Source of the DNA: Trachythela sp. YZ-2020
Lineage: Eukaryota; Cnidaria; Anthozoa; Malacalcyonacea; Clavulariidae
Reading direction: 5' to 3'
Length of the DNA stretch: 64,000 nucleotides
NCBI GenBank assembly: GCA_016169945.1
Contig: JADLSH010000363.1
Location: forward strand, 2,383,501-2,447,500
Shown here: positions 12,121 to 24,109 of the stretch, piece after piece
Numbering within the stretch: the first letter of the stretch is position 1
Layout of the letters: each line of letters starts with the position of its first letter
Program-made: the position numbers and the translations under genes
The notes under the pieces: model-generated
Told to the model about the DNA's origin: nothing
What the model saw: the letters and a program-made list of their open reading frames with translations, nothing else
The model's database searches: none

Positions 12121-12244
12121 AATCAACCAATAAGATTATGTGAAGGACAAGTTTAAACAAGTTACACCAGCGATTAGCCAATCATAGACAGCCATAGATA
12201 TCCAAATGCATGCAAATTCAATGCAAATTAAACCTAGGAGAATT

Positions 12245-12531
12245 TATATAGACATCTTTTTCGGTGTTTCTGGCTTTTCTGACCAGTTGGACTTCGTCCT
12301 TGATTCATTCGCGTGGCACAATAGAGAATCAGAGATTCTGTGTAGATTTATATGGTACGTTTGACACATATTCAATTTATCCTACGACAGTAAAATGACG
12401 GAATACAACATGTTTTACTTGTACAACAAAAACTTGTACAATATATAAAATGTATTGTATATTATATATATTACAGATCATCCAAAACTTGGTAAAGCAC
12501 TATACAACGTCGAAGTTCATTCGGGGAAAAG
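12245..12531 (+). promoter_or_regulatory. Candidate promoter and two non-coding exons
   Basis: Two CCAAT-like sites (12128, 12177) and a TTTATATAG box at about 12243 precede a stretch ending in a GTACGT donor at 12355. A short putative exon at 12477-12531 lies between TTACAG and GTAAGC. A similar pair occurs at 24110-24478, upstream of TRAF B. They could be distal 5' exons of the TRAF A transcript; transcription is unproven. Confidence 0.35.
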
Positions 12532-12539
12532 GTAAGCTT

Positions 12540-13680
12540 GTAGATACGTGTAATGAATGCCTTATATTACTATAAAGCCTGTGCATATATGACCGGCGTT
12601 TGCAGAGGAATTTCACTCAGAGTCGGGGTGAGACTATTAGACCTAAGTCGGAGTGAAACTATTAGTGTCCTATTGTCTTCACGCCATTGAAACATGCAAC
12701 TGTCTCGGTGAATCAGTCGGCTAAATTGTGTCGATTTCCTGAGGGTTGCGATTACAGAAAGATAGCAACAGAAAGCCAGATTAAGAAGTGCTTATATATA
12801 TAATGCAGTCACCACATTCATTCAACAACATACATTCAGCCACGAAATTCCATACAACAACATACATTTGTCGCCTTTTAACTGATTGTATCGCTCGATT
12901 CGAGGCTTAATTTCCGTAGGCTCTGACTAACTATAAGTCATATGTATAACCAGGCTCTAAGGTCTACTATAAAAATTATATCTAACTCGAACACATCCGA
13001 CCGACAAAATGTGTTTTGAACCTAATGAAATGTAGAGGGGTGAAGCAAAATACGTGTAAATTGTTTTTAAGTGATCACATGCGGAACAAGAAACGGAAGT
13101 CAGGAAGCAGAATCGTTTTAAGAAGTAGAACTGTACAGTAAATATTGTCCGTTATGCAATTTATCCGTTATATTTAGACATCTAGTCTATTTATTATCCT
13201 GTCCATAGTTAGTCTATACCGTTTTCGCCAACTCGTGTGTTTTACCGTTGCGTGGGAGTAGATCTAGAGTTTCGCGCCAAAATATGGGAATTAAGTGACA
13301 ATACAAGAATACTTTTCCGCCAAAGAAAATAATTATGATAATTAAGAACTATGACACGAGGATTTACACAATTGAATATATATGTTGGTTATGTTGACTA
13401 ATCTACTTTTTACGCATTTTTTGGCATTTTACGATAACCGGAATGTAAGGCTTTTCTCGCATTACGCCTATTTCCTCCGCAGACAAAGGTTTTTAATAAA
13501 GGCTATTAAGATCAGAGAATTTAATGCAAAGGAGAGAGGCCATACGCCCATACGTTAAAATTGAAGTGAGGAATCAACTTTGTCGTACCATGGTGTTAGC
13601 CGGAAATATATTACTAAAGGATGACACGAATAATTTTCATACAACGGATTAATATACATACATTATTCAAAGTATATGCA
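12540..13680. other. No gene seen
   Basis: AT-rich sequence with short repeats only, for example two CAACAACATACATT units at 12820-12870. No supported exon or element ends. Confidence 0.5.
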
Positions 13681-14180
13681 CAATAAATGACATTCTGTGA
13701 GACCTCCTATTCCGTTTAAGAATAATCTAGAAACTTGTTTACGCCAAAACAAAAGACTTCCTGGCGAATCGATACAAATGATTGTCTCTCTCCTTCGCAG
13801 AGGCTTTCGATCACGTCAGTGCTTTTATACGCTAGATGGTAATGCGCTAGATGGTAATAAATAAAATGCGCTAAACGGTAATATAATGAAGAAACCGCTA
13901 AAATCCATTCCTCTTCCTTCATTCGCGCGCCTATAAAAGCCTCTGCAGAGGAGAGCGAGTGATTGTGATGTGGGGGAATTGATTGTCCGCATGTCCGCAT
14001 GCAGGATAGCTCAAAAAGTAACGATCTTTGGCTCAAAATTGGATGTGAAATTTATAAACATTTTTCTTGCTTTTCTGGGTTGTGCAAAAGAGCTCAGTGG
14101 CACAGTGCATAATAATAATAAATGCATGAATACCTGACATTCTGTAAGCGAGATATCTTAACCGTATTAGAAAAACGTAG
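13680..14180. repeat. Diverged third copy of the 11525/22700 repeat
   Basis: It shares TTCCGTTTAAGAA, CTTGTTTACGC and ATCTTAACCGTATTAGAAAA in the same order as the other two copies. The middle differs and includes GGTAATGCGCTAGATGGTAA repeats. No gene is seen. Confidence 0.6.
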
Positions 14181-14404
14181 AGGTTTGTTTAAGCCATGGC
14201 CAATGTCTCATGATCAAATACTTTCAAGACTTTTACCAAATGCTTTCAAGACAAAGACTTTCTGATGTGCAAATGCAAAGATGACCAAGAGTAGAAGGTG
14301 TTTGCATGTATATAGATGGAATATTCGAACGAAAATTTATATACATTTTTAGACCTATAGAGTATAGCCAGGAGCAGTTGCGAAAAATGCAACTTTAGGC
14401 CCTC

Positions 14405-15175
14405 TGGACACAGATGACCAAACACTTTCAAGACCGCAAGACACCGGCGACCAAGTACTTGACAAGACATGACCAAACACTTTCAAGACCGCAAGACACC
14501 GGCGACCAAGTACTTGACAAGACATGACCAAACACTTTCAAGACCGCAAGACACCGGCGACCAAGTACTTGACAAGACATGACCAAATACTTTCAAGACA
14601 AAGACTATCTAATGTATATATACCAGAGATAACCAAATACTTTCAAGACAGGAAATGATCAAATACTTGTCTTGACAAGACATGACCATGCAAATACTTG
14701 ACAAGACACGATCAAATGCTTTACAAGACAAAGACTTTCTTATCATGTGCATATATTAGAGATAACCAAATACTTTCAAGACAGGAAATGAACAAACACT
14801 TGTCTTGACAAGACATGACCAAATACTTGACAAGACATGACCAAATACTTTATCCTTGTGTTGACAAGACATGACCAAATACTTAACAAGACATGACCAA
14901 ATACTTGACAAGACATGACCAAATACTTTATCCTTGTGTTGACAAGACATGACCAAATACTTGACAAGACATGACCAAAACTTTCAAGACAAAGACTTTC
15001 TCATGTGTATATACTAGAGATGATACTTTGAAGACAGAAAATGATCAAATACTTGTCTTGACAAGACATGACCAAATATACTTGACAAGACATTTCCAAA
15101 TATACTTGACAAGACATGACCAAATGCTTTCAAGACAAAGACTCATGTGTATATACCAGAGATAACCAAAATATA
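14405..15175. repeat. Minisatellite, ACAAGACATGACCAAATACTT units
   Basis: About 770 bases are built from variants of a roughly 21-base unit, with longer higher-order units. One unit of about 58 bases containing AAGACACCGGCGACCAAGTA occurs three times at 14425-14600. A longer block with AAGACAAAGACTTTCT plus TGTATATAC recurs further on. Short open frames here are only repeat translation. Confidence 0.9.
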
Positions 15176-16117
15176 CTAGACTCTATAGAACGTTTATGAT
15201 AATCTGAAATTTAGGGCAGGTCTGTTAGTATATCAATCACAAAGATAGATTAGAGTTAAATTTAATTCGAACCACTTCATATTGCCACATATAGTCATTT
15301 GACTGTGTCTGTGATCCGACGGATTTTATGAAAAGGCGTTATATAAACTTTGAGAATAATATATATATAGTTTTATTTATTGTTATCATTATATTTATTT
15401 TTTTATTAATGTTAAGGGAATTTAGTACAGAAATCTACATTTTGCACGAAAGATAGACTGTCGATTTGACTATGTAGATAGCTATAATGAAAAGCACCAT
15501 GACCATGATATATTGTAGACCTTGTTTGGCTTGCATGGTTTCGCCATGTTGACACGAAAAAGAGTGTACTAAGAAAGACAATCCTATGCAGGCTTTGCGC
15601 GAATTATCTGCATCTCGACTTTAAGTGCCGCGTACATCTGCTATATTTTCGCTTGGGATTCTATATTCAGATCGTAAAGGCAATCGAACATAGGAGTTAT
15701 AATCTAGAGAGTAGAGATATAGATATACATAACTGGACATTTGGCTTTGCCTAAGCTATCCCATACATCTGTGCCTGTGGGTGAATACATGTATATTCAT
15801 TTGCCAGTGTAAACGGGGTTTTAAACTAGGGTACCTGCAAGGTAGGGAATGTTGCAGGGACTGTTATTATTCATTAGCTTCTTGAAACAAACATGCAAAC
15901 AAATATGCAACACAAATTACATTCATGCAGTAGACGGTAATTATTGGCATTGACCCGGTGGCTTGCGCGCTGTCAGTAGATGTATATATACCCTAGCATA
16001 GTTTGCAGGATGAGACAAGCTAAATATATCACGAAACATGAAAGACATCAAATTTTGTAACATCTATTTCAAAATATCAATATTTTCCATGTATTGTTCT
16101 TCCACATGGAATCCCCA
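15176..16117. other. No gene; displaced upstream block of TRAF A
   Basis: Bases about 15417-15510 match the sequence just before the TRAF B promoter array (25195-25270): TACATTTTGCACGAAAGATA and AAGCACCATGACCATGA. At TRAF A this block sits about 1.3 kb before the first exon because MITEs have been inserted between. Nothing else is recognised. Confidence 0.6.
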
Positions 16118-16274
16118 TAGACTCCTCCGCAGGCAACTCTTGGGCAAATAATTGTAATAAACTTGTAATGTAGCGAATATTATCGAATGTGAAGAACAGT
16201 AAATTCGATATTATTCGATAATATTCACTACATTACAAGTTTTTTTCCCCAAGAGTTGCCTGCGGAGGAGGCTA
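16118..16274. mobile_element. Mutator-like MITE, 157 bp
   Basis: The ends TAGACTCCTCCGCAGGCAAC and TAGCCTCCTCCGCAGGCAAC are inverted. The 9-base duplication GAATCCCCA lies at 16109-16117 and 16275-16283. The arms extend through most of the element. Nine-base duplications are typical of Mutator-like elements. Confidence 0.85.
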
Positions 16275-16352
16275 GAATCCCCACATGAAACCCATGTTTG
16301 TCTTTAGATCTTAAAGGCTATGGAACATATAGGTGTTTATATAATAGGGAAT

Positions 16353-16737
16353 GGTTAATGGGAATGAAAAGGGAAAGTGAGTTTCCCCTCGTAGACGGCA
16401 TACTACGAAACCCGGGCTCAAACTCGTCAATCAAACCCATAATTACAAGTGATTATAGTGTTTCATATTTTATGAGAAATAGTGTACTAAGAAAGACAAT
16501 CCTAAGTTGAAATATGTAAGCGGCGCCGTTAAAAGTCAAGATGATAAAGTGCCCAAAGCCTGCTTAGGATTGTCTTTCTTAGACTTAGTACACTCCTTCT
16601 CAAAATATCAACGCAATAATCAGCTTGTAATTACATACGGGTTTGATTTACGGGAGTTATTTTTCACGAGTCCGGGTTTCGTAGTACGCTGTCTATAGGA
16701 GGGAAAACTAACTTTCCCCTTTTTATTCCCATTAACC
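16353..16737. mobile_element. 385-bp foldback element upstream of TRAF A
   Basis: Arms of about 155 bases (GGTTAATGGGAATGAAAAGG ... complement at the right end) surround a roughly 55-base loop. The inner arm GTGTACTAAGAAAGACAATC also occurs at about 15567. No clear target duplication was found. It is 50 bases before the TRAF A TATA box. Confidence 0.8.
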
Positions 16738-16789
16738 GTGTTGACACGTTCAGGCATGTGACATATTTAAGATCGCATGATTTTGCGAG

Positions 16790-16934
16790 CTATTATATAA
16801 GAAGCAAATAGACCAATAAACGCTCCCCACGACACGACAACACGCCGCCACACTAGCACAATTCATTAGCACAGAAACCCGCAACAGCAACATCAACATC
16901 AACTCACAACTGACATATAATCTATCGACAATAG
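16790..16934 (+). promoter_or_regulatory. TRAF A promoter and 5'UTR exon
   Basis: A TATTATATAAG box at about 16791 is followed by a non-coding exon ending GACAATAG at 16934 before a GTATGA donor. The next acceptor (CTTTATAG, to 17027) lies two bases before the start ATG. The exon end resembles the TRAF B array (GACATATAATCTTTCGACA). Confidence 0.6.
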
Positions 16935-17029
16935 GTATGATTTTACCCTAAAACTAAAAGATTTGTTGGATTTTAACTTTATCAGAAATTTGGTCTAAAG
17001 CAATCTTATTCTATCTTTCCTTTATAGAT

Positions 17030-20000
17030 ATGGCTAAGAAAAATGACAAGTTGGATTTCAATCATATAGAGTTTTTAAAACCGCTTGAAGCGGGATACAA
17101 ATGTAACATCTGTAAAATGGTTTTAATATCGCCATTCCAAACAGTGTGTGGACATCGTTTCTGCGAGGCATGCATCAAAGATGTCATAACATCGTAGGTT
17201 TTAAGGTTTTATTCTTAAAACTGCATGTAGGGTCTATGTTTCAACCTCTTGGTTTATATATATTATGAGTAGTATCAATTTAAATGTATTGACTTTTGTA
17301 TTCTTCAAATCTTGTCAGGGACGCCGGAGAGGGGGGGTGCGGGGGGGGCAAGCGCCCCTCCCGCCCTTTCCTAAGGGGGGCAAGGGGGGCAAAAGTGCCC
17401 TTATAATATAAATGAAACAATAATATTACTGGCAAAGAAGAGAGAATACAGCTGTAAATTAGACGATCAGTGCTTAATGGAAAGCTATTGTTTTCGTTCC
17501 GTACTTCTTTATATCTATTTGTACATAGATATAACAATTAAATGAGTTGAAATTTGAAAATCATCAAAATTCCATCGAAAGGGCGTGACAGCGAAAAATT
17601 TTCTCGACTGCCCTTAGGTTCGCATTGCCCCTCCCTGCCCTAATATCCCTCCGGCGTCCCTGAATCTTGTCATAATGGAACTGTCTCTAAGCCGCATTGT
17701 GACATTTCAGTGTGTGAATAGTTATGCTCCTTAAAGGACATTGGCAACGAAAATTTTTATTGGCTTATTTAATCTTACTGGACCACCTAACTATGAGAAT
17801 GTTACTATTTTTTTTCTGTAACATTTTTGTTTGCGAGTAAAGTGCAAGTAAAATGTGAAAAATTTGCTCATCGGCCGCCATCTTGGATAAAATTCTCAAA
17901 AAATTATCTTTGGGGTCAATGACCTTTGTGACGTCATTAGATGGGTTCGCTTCAAAACAACATAGGGATCTATATTGCGTGAAGGTTTTGGTAACTAAAA
18001 ATATGTCGTTTTTGCGCGTTATAATGAACAAAAATTCTCACAACCAGGCAGGAGAACTAAGAAAATGCTACACTATCGGGTAAAGCCATATTAAGCGTGT
18101 GAGAAGGAAAGGAATGGCGAATTTTACAACTTGCGTGGTTTAATTGTGTCACGCGTTTGTGAATGATTGGGGTATTATTGAAGCTATACTATAGTATTTT
18201 GTGTCAATTGAAATTTAACGAGAAAGGTAAATGGTCATACACTCTGGAAAAGGTTTCAGGAACCATCTGTTGTTGTAGGATACATTCTTTAAACGAAGAC
18301 ACGAGAAGAGATGTTTGAAATGTTATATTATAAACTCGAGACACCGAGAAAGGTTGAACGAATTGTCAACCAGCGATTTTGAATGTTGCTGAAAAATAAA
18401 TCTGGTGCAGAATTATTGGATGCAAGTAATATTCTTTTGAAAACAATCTATATTCAAGTTCTAATGATTATTAAAGAATAGTTATTCACGCGATTCATAT
18501 GATTATGAAATTTTGAGCTTCTATTGTTTTGACGGGAAATATGAAGCTGTCAATATAGTACATTATTTAGTATATCTAGCTAGTTTGTTTATAGAAAAAA
18601 GCCAGACTATAGCTGTTCTCTGGCTTAAATTCAGTTTCATATGTGTGGCTAATTAATATACATGATGAAGCTGGTAAAAAGATTGCCGAAAATATAGCGA
18701 TTCCCATTACAGTAATTCAGTAAATATAGTTATTAATTGCGTCAACACACAATATCAATTATAGAAATGAGAACTCTTTTGTTATATTCTTTTTTACGAA
18801 AAGTCAAGACGGTGAAGACGCGCATTTTTTTCAATTTTAAAGAAATATTGGGTAGGGAAAACTGATCATTAAAATAGAAATTATTAATTTAATGCGTTGC
18901 CGCACTGAAGACTTGCTATAGTATTAACTGACATACAGGTATTCTGTTCGCTTTTCAAAATGACTGTAGTTGTATTAATCTTGTTTGTTTTATTTCAATA
19001 ATCATGTACTCTACAACAATCAATAATATACCTTGAATACGAATACAGCTACCTCCTCCTCAGGCCCTTTTTCCCGCGGGCGGGTGATATTTTGGCATTT
19101 TGCATCAGGGGAAAGAGTGACGAAGGGCCTGCCATATAATGGTCGAAAATCAGGCATAAATGTCGACAATCGGGAATCCAAAAAAATCTGCCTGAAATAT
19201 TGCCCATCACAGCGTAAAACGATATATTTTCGTGTTTTCCATCTTAGATGGATATATTTTAAAAGTTATTGCTGAAATATGATCCATATTAATCGAAATA
19301 TGAAACGTTGAATCAAAGTGTTTTTGTCCTCAGTCTCGATGGGCGACAACACCGAAAAATGCACTCAAAATGCGAAGGGTTCAATTGACTTCAATGCTAG
19401 TGATGTCGACATCATTAATGTGTCATTCAGTATGTAGTATGAGTATGTATTTGACTACGAATATGTATAACTTGAAAGGAAAATTATATGCAAAATAATA
19501 ACAAATATGTATAACAAATCTAAAAGTATATATGCTCATTTATTTTTGCCATCAGTAGCGTGACAGTTAGGGCAAAGTACTTTCCCACCTTCCTTAACCT
19601 TTTGTAAGAGCCTACGTTCATAAGAATCATTAACAAACTCTTTCTCCGGACGATTATAGTCAAATAAATGGTGAATAGCTTCTGCCATCTTGAGAACATT
19701 AGTCAGCAGGCGCTTCTCTTCGCCTTACCCGCATTTTTTATGCCGCCCGTGCGTCCCTTCCCTAATTTTCCAAGCCCGCTCCAATTAATAAAGCGCCTGT
19801 GGAGGAGGTAGCGAATACAGCATGCTATTTGTAGTTTGTTTTATGTAATAGCGCTTCTTTATACTACACTGTCCAACTGCATTGAAAGTATAAAAGGAGT
19901 AGTTCAAATCTCAATGATGAACTATCCAAATTTTTAGGCATTTATTCTTGTGTATTTTGAATGTATATATAATTGCGCGAGCTACTTAGGTTTAATAGTT

Positions 20001-21643
20001 AGTATTAGTATAGACTACATTGTGACAATTTTATTTACTGTTGTATTTTCAATAATAATTGGAACTGGTAACTGAACGTGCTGATAGAGATTTGATTGTT
20101 TTGCAATTTGAGCAATTTTTATGCATTTACCAGCGAGACATTCAGGGGATATAGACAATAATAGCATAACATTGCATAAGGATTTCCTATGTGATATTCG
20201 AATTTATGCGTCTATTTCACACGGAATTGGAAGAAATAGTATCAAAAGTAGTGGTACAAACATGTTACACACTTGTTAAAACCTTTCTGCCGTCTATTTT
20301 GCCGCAAAGTTTACCGCGTGTGGTAATACACTATAGAGTTTATATTAGAGAAATTGTGTCAACCCATCTAATGACGTCATTTAATGTATTCATGCATAAA
20401 TTAGCATACGCCGTTTTTTTCAAAATGGCGGACGACTGTTGAACTTTGTCACAAATTTTCTCAACAACTAAATGCGATGGACAAGGGAAACTATGAAATT
20501 AAGTATTCCGTAGGCATGCTCTACTAAATTTTCGTTGCCAATGTCCTTTAACGTTGTAATTCTAAGCCTGTGGCTGTGGTCTGATTTATCCACACACTGA
20601 CTTTTGCATTGTATATACGCATATTGCATGTGTTTTCCATATCTGTATCTATATATAGAGTATATACATGCAAGACATGCATGTTGCATGATTGTTTCAA
20701 ATAGCAGCATTATTAATTGTTTCAAATAGCTGCAAGAATGTTTCAAATAGCAGCATTTATATTTTTTATTGTTTCAATAGCTGCATGATTGCACGTTGCA
20801 CGATTGTTTCAAATATCAATATTCATTCAAGTGAAAAATCTTGTCCTTGGGCTTGAGCAAGAGTACATCGTGTAGCTCGGGAACCATGCCATCAAAGGAA
20901 TATTGGATTTGTCATGATCCAAAGTATGGTATGCTTAAACTGCATATACAATTGTCAATTGCCTCACGAAGTTGTCTCATGTTTCTTGGCTGCATGATGG
21001 TCATGAGCGACGTTCCAAATTTTTTGCTTTAATTCCCAAGAGCAAGGGCAAGGCCAATAAGAAGCAAGAAAGATTAAAAAAATAGTAAATTTACTGGGAA
21101 ATAATCTGAAATTCAGTTGTTAAGTTAGCCTCGTTACAGACATTAATTGAAATAGGCAATAAACACGAACCAACCGCAACTGTTTTCAAATTGGCCGTGT
21201 TTATATTGCATGAAAGTTCAAGTGTTAATTTACACCAAAATTCAAGTTAGCTTTTCCTGAATATAATCAAACTTAGTTGAGTGTATATTATAATAGCTGT
21301 TCTAGTTTTAACGTAACATTAAATCAAAAAGGGTAACTGCTTTTGCATGGGACACTTAATTTGATTAATTAGTAATTATATACAAATCAAAATATATGTT
21401 TTAAATAGTAAATACTTTACTAAAATCTCAGTGTAGCCTAATAAATATTTTGCTACTAAATATGCATGCTTTTATATTTCTTTTTATAGTGGCTCCAAAA
21501 TGTGCCCTGTGGATAACACCGTCCTTTCTATGAAACAAATTCACAAAGATAGATTTTGTGAACGTCGCATGATGGAGCTAGATTGTTTTTGTTCAAGTAA
21601 AGATCGAGGATGTACATGGACAGGTCCTTTGAAATCTCTTGAG
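17030..21643 (+). CDS. TRAF6-like RING/zinc-finger gene A, partial
   Basis: Coding exon 1 (17030-17193) begins MAKKNDKLDFNHIEFLKPLE and carries a TRAF-type RING: CNIC, then CGHRFCEAC. Exon 2 (21490-21643), joined phase 2 to phase 2, supplies the last RING ligands (CPVDN) and the first half of a TRAF zinc finger (CFCSSKDRGC). It ends after KSLE at a phase-0 GTGTGT donor. No exons 3 and 4 like those of B, C and D were found before TRAF B starts. Either A is truncated, or its exon 2 splices to TRAF B exon 3 at 27901, which is phase-compatible, making A an alternative RING cassette. The start is set by the acceptor two bases upstream and by paralogues. All RING ligands are intact. Intron 1 is 4.3 kb, against 227 bases in B, because of inserted elements. 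Expected role: ubiquitin ligase/adaptor in TNFR or Toll-type signalling (family knowledge). Confidence 0.75.
17316..17662. mobile_element. hAT-type MITE in TRAF A intron 1
   Basis: The ends are CAGGGACGCCGGAGAGGGG and CCCTCCGGCGTCCCTG, with the 8-base duplication AATCTTGT at 17308-17315 and 17663-17670. TRAF B has the empty site (CAATTCTTGTCATAATG, about 26390). Confidence 0.9.
19049..19811. mobile_element. Mutator-like element nested in the TTAA element
   Basis: The ends CTACCTCCTCCTCAGGC and GCCTGTGGAGGAGGTAG are inverted, with the 9-base duplication CGAATACAG at 19040-19048 and 19812-19820. Its termini resemble those of the 157-bp element at 16118 (CTCCTCC-x-CAGGC). Confidence 0.85.
19536..19688 (-). 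CDS. 50-residue ORF with CPNCH motif, in transposon
   Basis: The minus strand from ATG at 19686-19688 to TGA at 19536-19538 encodes MAEAIHHLFDYNRPEKEFVN... ending with a zinc-knuckle-like LCPNCHATDG. The frame is open 12 codons further upstream to a TAA. The composition looks protein-like rather than random. It may be the last exon of the element's protein or a captured host fragment. I do not recognise the family. Confidence 0.35.
   Translation of the reverse strand: MAEAIHHLFDYNRPEKEFVNDSYERRLLQKVKEGGKVLCPNCHATDGKNK
20552..21489. other. Rest of TRAF A intron 1
   Basis: No exon is supported. About 20635-20820 is a degenerate repeat of TTGTTTCAAATAGCAGCA and GCATGATTG units. The remainder is AT-rich and unassigned. 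B lacks most of this sequence. Confidence 0.5.
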
Positions 21644-22699
21644 GTGTGTGCAAATATGTGTAAGGGCATTTACTCTTGACAGTTTTGTTGACTTTTAATT
21701 GTGCGTGAAGCTCGGTGACTGTGAATATGTCTATATATGATGCGTTTGTATATGCCAGAGGGCCTATATCGTTGCATTTTTTGCAACCACTCTTGCATGG
21801 TTAGGTCTAAAATATGCACGCATGCATGTATATAATTCTCGCTCAAAAATTTCCAAGTTCCAAGCAAGATGCCCAAAAGTCCTGTATATTCATTATACTT
21901 GCCGAGTTTATACAGCGCATGATAGGGGGTATTAGGGTAAAAATATTAGCCATATGTTACTGAGCCAAGGGTGACATGGCCCATAAGAATACAGGAAGAG
22001 TACTGACTTGACTCTCAGTGTTTGAATAAGAGATTAGCCCTAAGAATCCCTCCTCATCGTATAGATTGGGGCAGCTTATGCTGACTCTTCCTCAGTCTCA
22101 TCCCGAAAGCCCTCTATTAATATAAAGGAGGACACTTGGCTTCATTGGGTGCATTGAAGCTTAACCCATTAGCTGGCAATGCGCCGCCCAGATGCGCCGT
22201 ACATTGGTATTTTCCTCCTACTGGAATTTCCCTCTGATTCATTATAAGGACTATTTAAAACACGCGAAAGCTTTCTGAAAGTTTCGAAACGCTTCAGTAT
22301 AGTAAAGTTTATTCATAAAGAATGCGACTCTTTGACTCGCTTCAATTACGAAACTGTTCCATTGACAGAGTACTTTTCTTTAGTTTAGCTAACATAGAGG
22401 AGAAAATATGCTAACTAGTTTAAAGGTACATGAAAGGGTGGTAATAGAGGTCACGGCTATAGCCCTCGCAGAAGTTGAAATGGGGGGACAACAAAACATC
22501 GCGTAAATTACGTAATATGCAGCAGGTGTCAGATTCCTCGATGCTTGGAATGCAAAATGAACAAAATGACCTGGTTTCTGCATGGCATGAAATCCCCCAA
22601 AAAGCAGGAAAGCCGCTTCAGAAACAGCAGTCCGGGGCAGCTTGCCTTCGTCAATGCGTGGTTTTAATCATCCTTACTTGCACCCGAGAGCAACGAATC
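21644..22699. other. No gene seen downstream of TRAF A exon 2
   Basis: It contains an inverted copy of the dispersed TTGCATTTTTTGCAA repeat (about 21765-21850). A frame at 22475-22705 (includes LVSAWHEIPQKAGKPLQKQQ) has no recognisable domain or clear splice context. A TRAF exon 3 or 4 was looked for and not found. Confidence 0.45.
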
Positions 22700-23500
22700 A
22701 AAAAATAAATTATTGAAATGTGCTATATATACACAAACTGCATTCATGAGACGCATTCTTCCGTTTAAGAAAGGTCTGGAAAAACCTGTTTACGTGAAAA
22801 CAAAAGACAACCTGTGACGTTATGTGTGTTTGTTTGTCTGCAAATGTATCGAAGAGTTTAATTATCGTTCGCTTATATAGGACAAATCGATCAAATATTG
22901 GTTGAATTTGGATGAGAATTAGATGAGAAATTAACAAAGTTTTCTCGGCTGTGTAATATACATTGCCATTGGCAATATTGCGTATTATGCGCACTTGACT
23001 TTCTATAAGCAAAATATCTCAACCGTATTAGAAAATATTGATGAAAGTTTGTTTACGATTTGCTAATACGCCGAGATTAGTAATACTGTAAGGTCTTTGG
23101 GAATGTGACTAACTATAAGTTAGTATATTTTATCACCGATATAGACAATCTATTTTAGATAAAGGCCATGTTACACGAGGCAATTCTTGCTGCAACTTGC
23201 AACGCAGTTTCGGACACAGAGCGATGTTAGGTAAAAAGTATATTTGCGGAGAAATTGTGAGCATGAAACTCGTTTTACTTTGTCGATATTTTTCTTGCTG
23301 AAGATGCCCAGAAGGCAACAAAGAAATGAATGAGAATGATAATATAGGTGAAGTAAAACGCGGGCCATGTTCACTGTTTTTCTCTGCCTATTTCTACATA
23401 ACATGGCTCTGTGCAGAAATTGCGTTGCAAATTGCAGCAAAAATTGCCTCGTGTATAACATGGCTTAATGTATTCTAGATTTTTCCATGAACACGATTTG
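22700..23500. repeat. Duplicated segment, paralogous to 11525-12120
   Basis: Same order of blocks as 11525-12120 (CTTCCGTTTAAGAAAG, AAATATTGGTTGAATTTGG, AATGTATTCTAGA). It is interrupted by the MITE at 23166-23463, where the paralogue is uninterrupted (about 12085). Confidence 0.75.
23166..23463. mobile_element. 298-bp MITE (CCATGTTACACGAGGC family)
   Basis: The inverted ends are CCATGTTACACGAGGCAATT and the complement of CCATGTTATACACGAGGCAA. Its centre is shared with the DNA flanking the MITE at 10598-10905, so a relative of this element was itself the target there. The target duplication is unclear. Confidence 0.75.
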
Positions 23501-24109
23501 CATAAGGGAATTTCCCCTGATTCTTGAATATAGCACGTGGCATGGCGTTCCAATAACATAACTGCTTAAGCAATGTTTACATTCTTAAATATAATGTACT
23601 AACAAACAGATACTGTGATGATATAGAAGCTATAACATAAGATATACCTTAATTGGGTCTATCGCAAACGTTTATTAGAGAGCTTAAGCATGAAGGATCG
23701 CGGTCATATCAACATATGAATATTCATTATTTATACGCAGCCCAAACTCCGTTTATAACATCAAAAATACATGCATATTTCCATGTCGTGTATGCATCGG
23801 TCATATTTAGACAACACAAGACGAACATATTTTTATTCAATTACACTGTAGAGAAAATTTCAAAATAATTTGTTTGCCGTCGTTTTATGCAATTACACGC
23901 CTGAAAGTCAGCCAATCATTGCAATCCCCGTGCAAATGGTGCAGTGAGGTGGCAAAAGTAACGCCACCTCACATATCACTCATGCAAAACACAGGAAACG
24001 CAGTCAATACTCAAACTCACGTTGTGATGTTGCCAATCACTGTACTCCTCCAATCACTGTACTTCCCCATTGTTCTCCTCTCAGGTGGATGCAAATATGC
24101 AGTTCGCGC

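Larger units (their letters stand above)
17735..20547. mobile_element. piggyBac-like element (TTAA) in TRAF A intron 1
   Basis: The termini AGGACATTGGCAACGAAAAT and its complement are flanked by TTAA (17731-17734, 20548-20551). Subterminal parts on both sides carry TGACGTCA and a GCCGCCATCTTGG-like motif. No piggyBac transposase is readable, so it is a non-autonomous copy of 2.8 kb including a nested element. It was inserted after the A/B duplication. Confidence 0.8.

Noticed and set aside
14756..14967. Cys-rich repetitive frames (for example SIWSCLV units)
   Set aside because: Products of the minisatellite in all frames; no start context or conservation.
20841..21032. 63-residue frame in TRAF A intron
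   Set aside because: No domain, no splice context, absent from the paralogue; probably chance.
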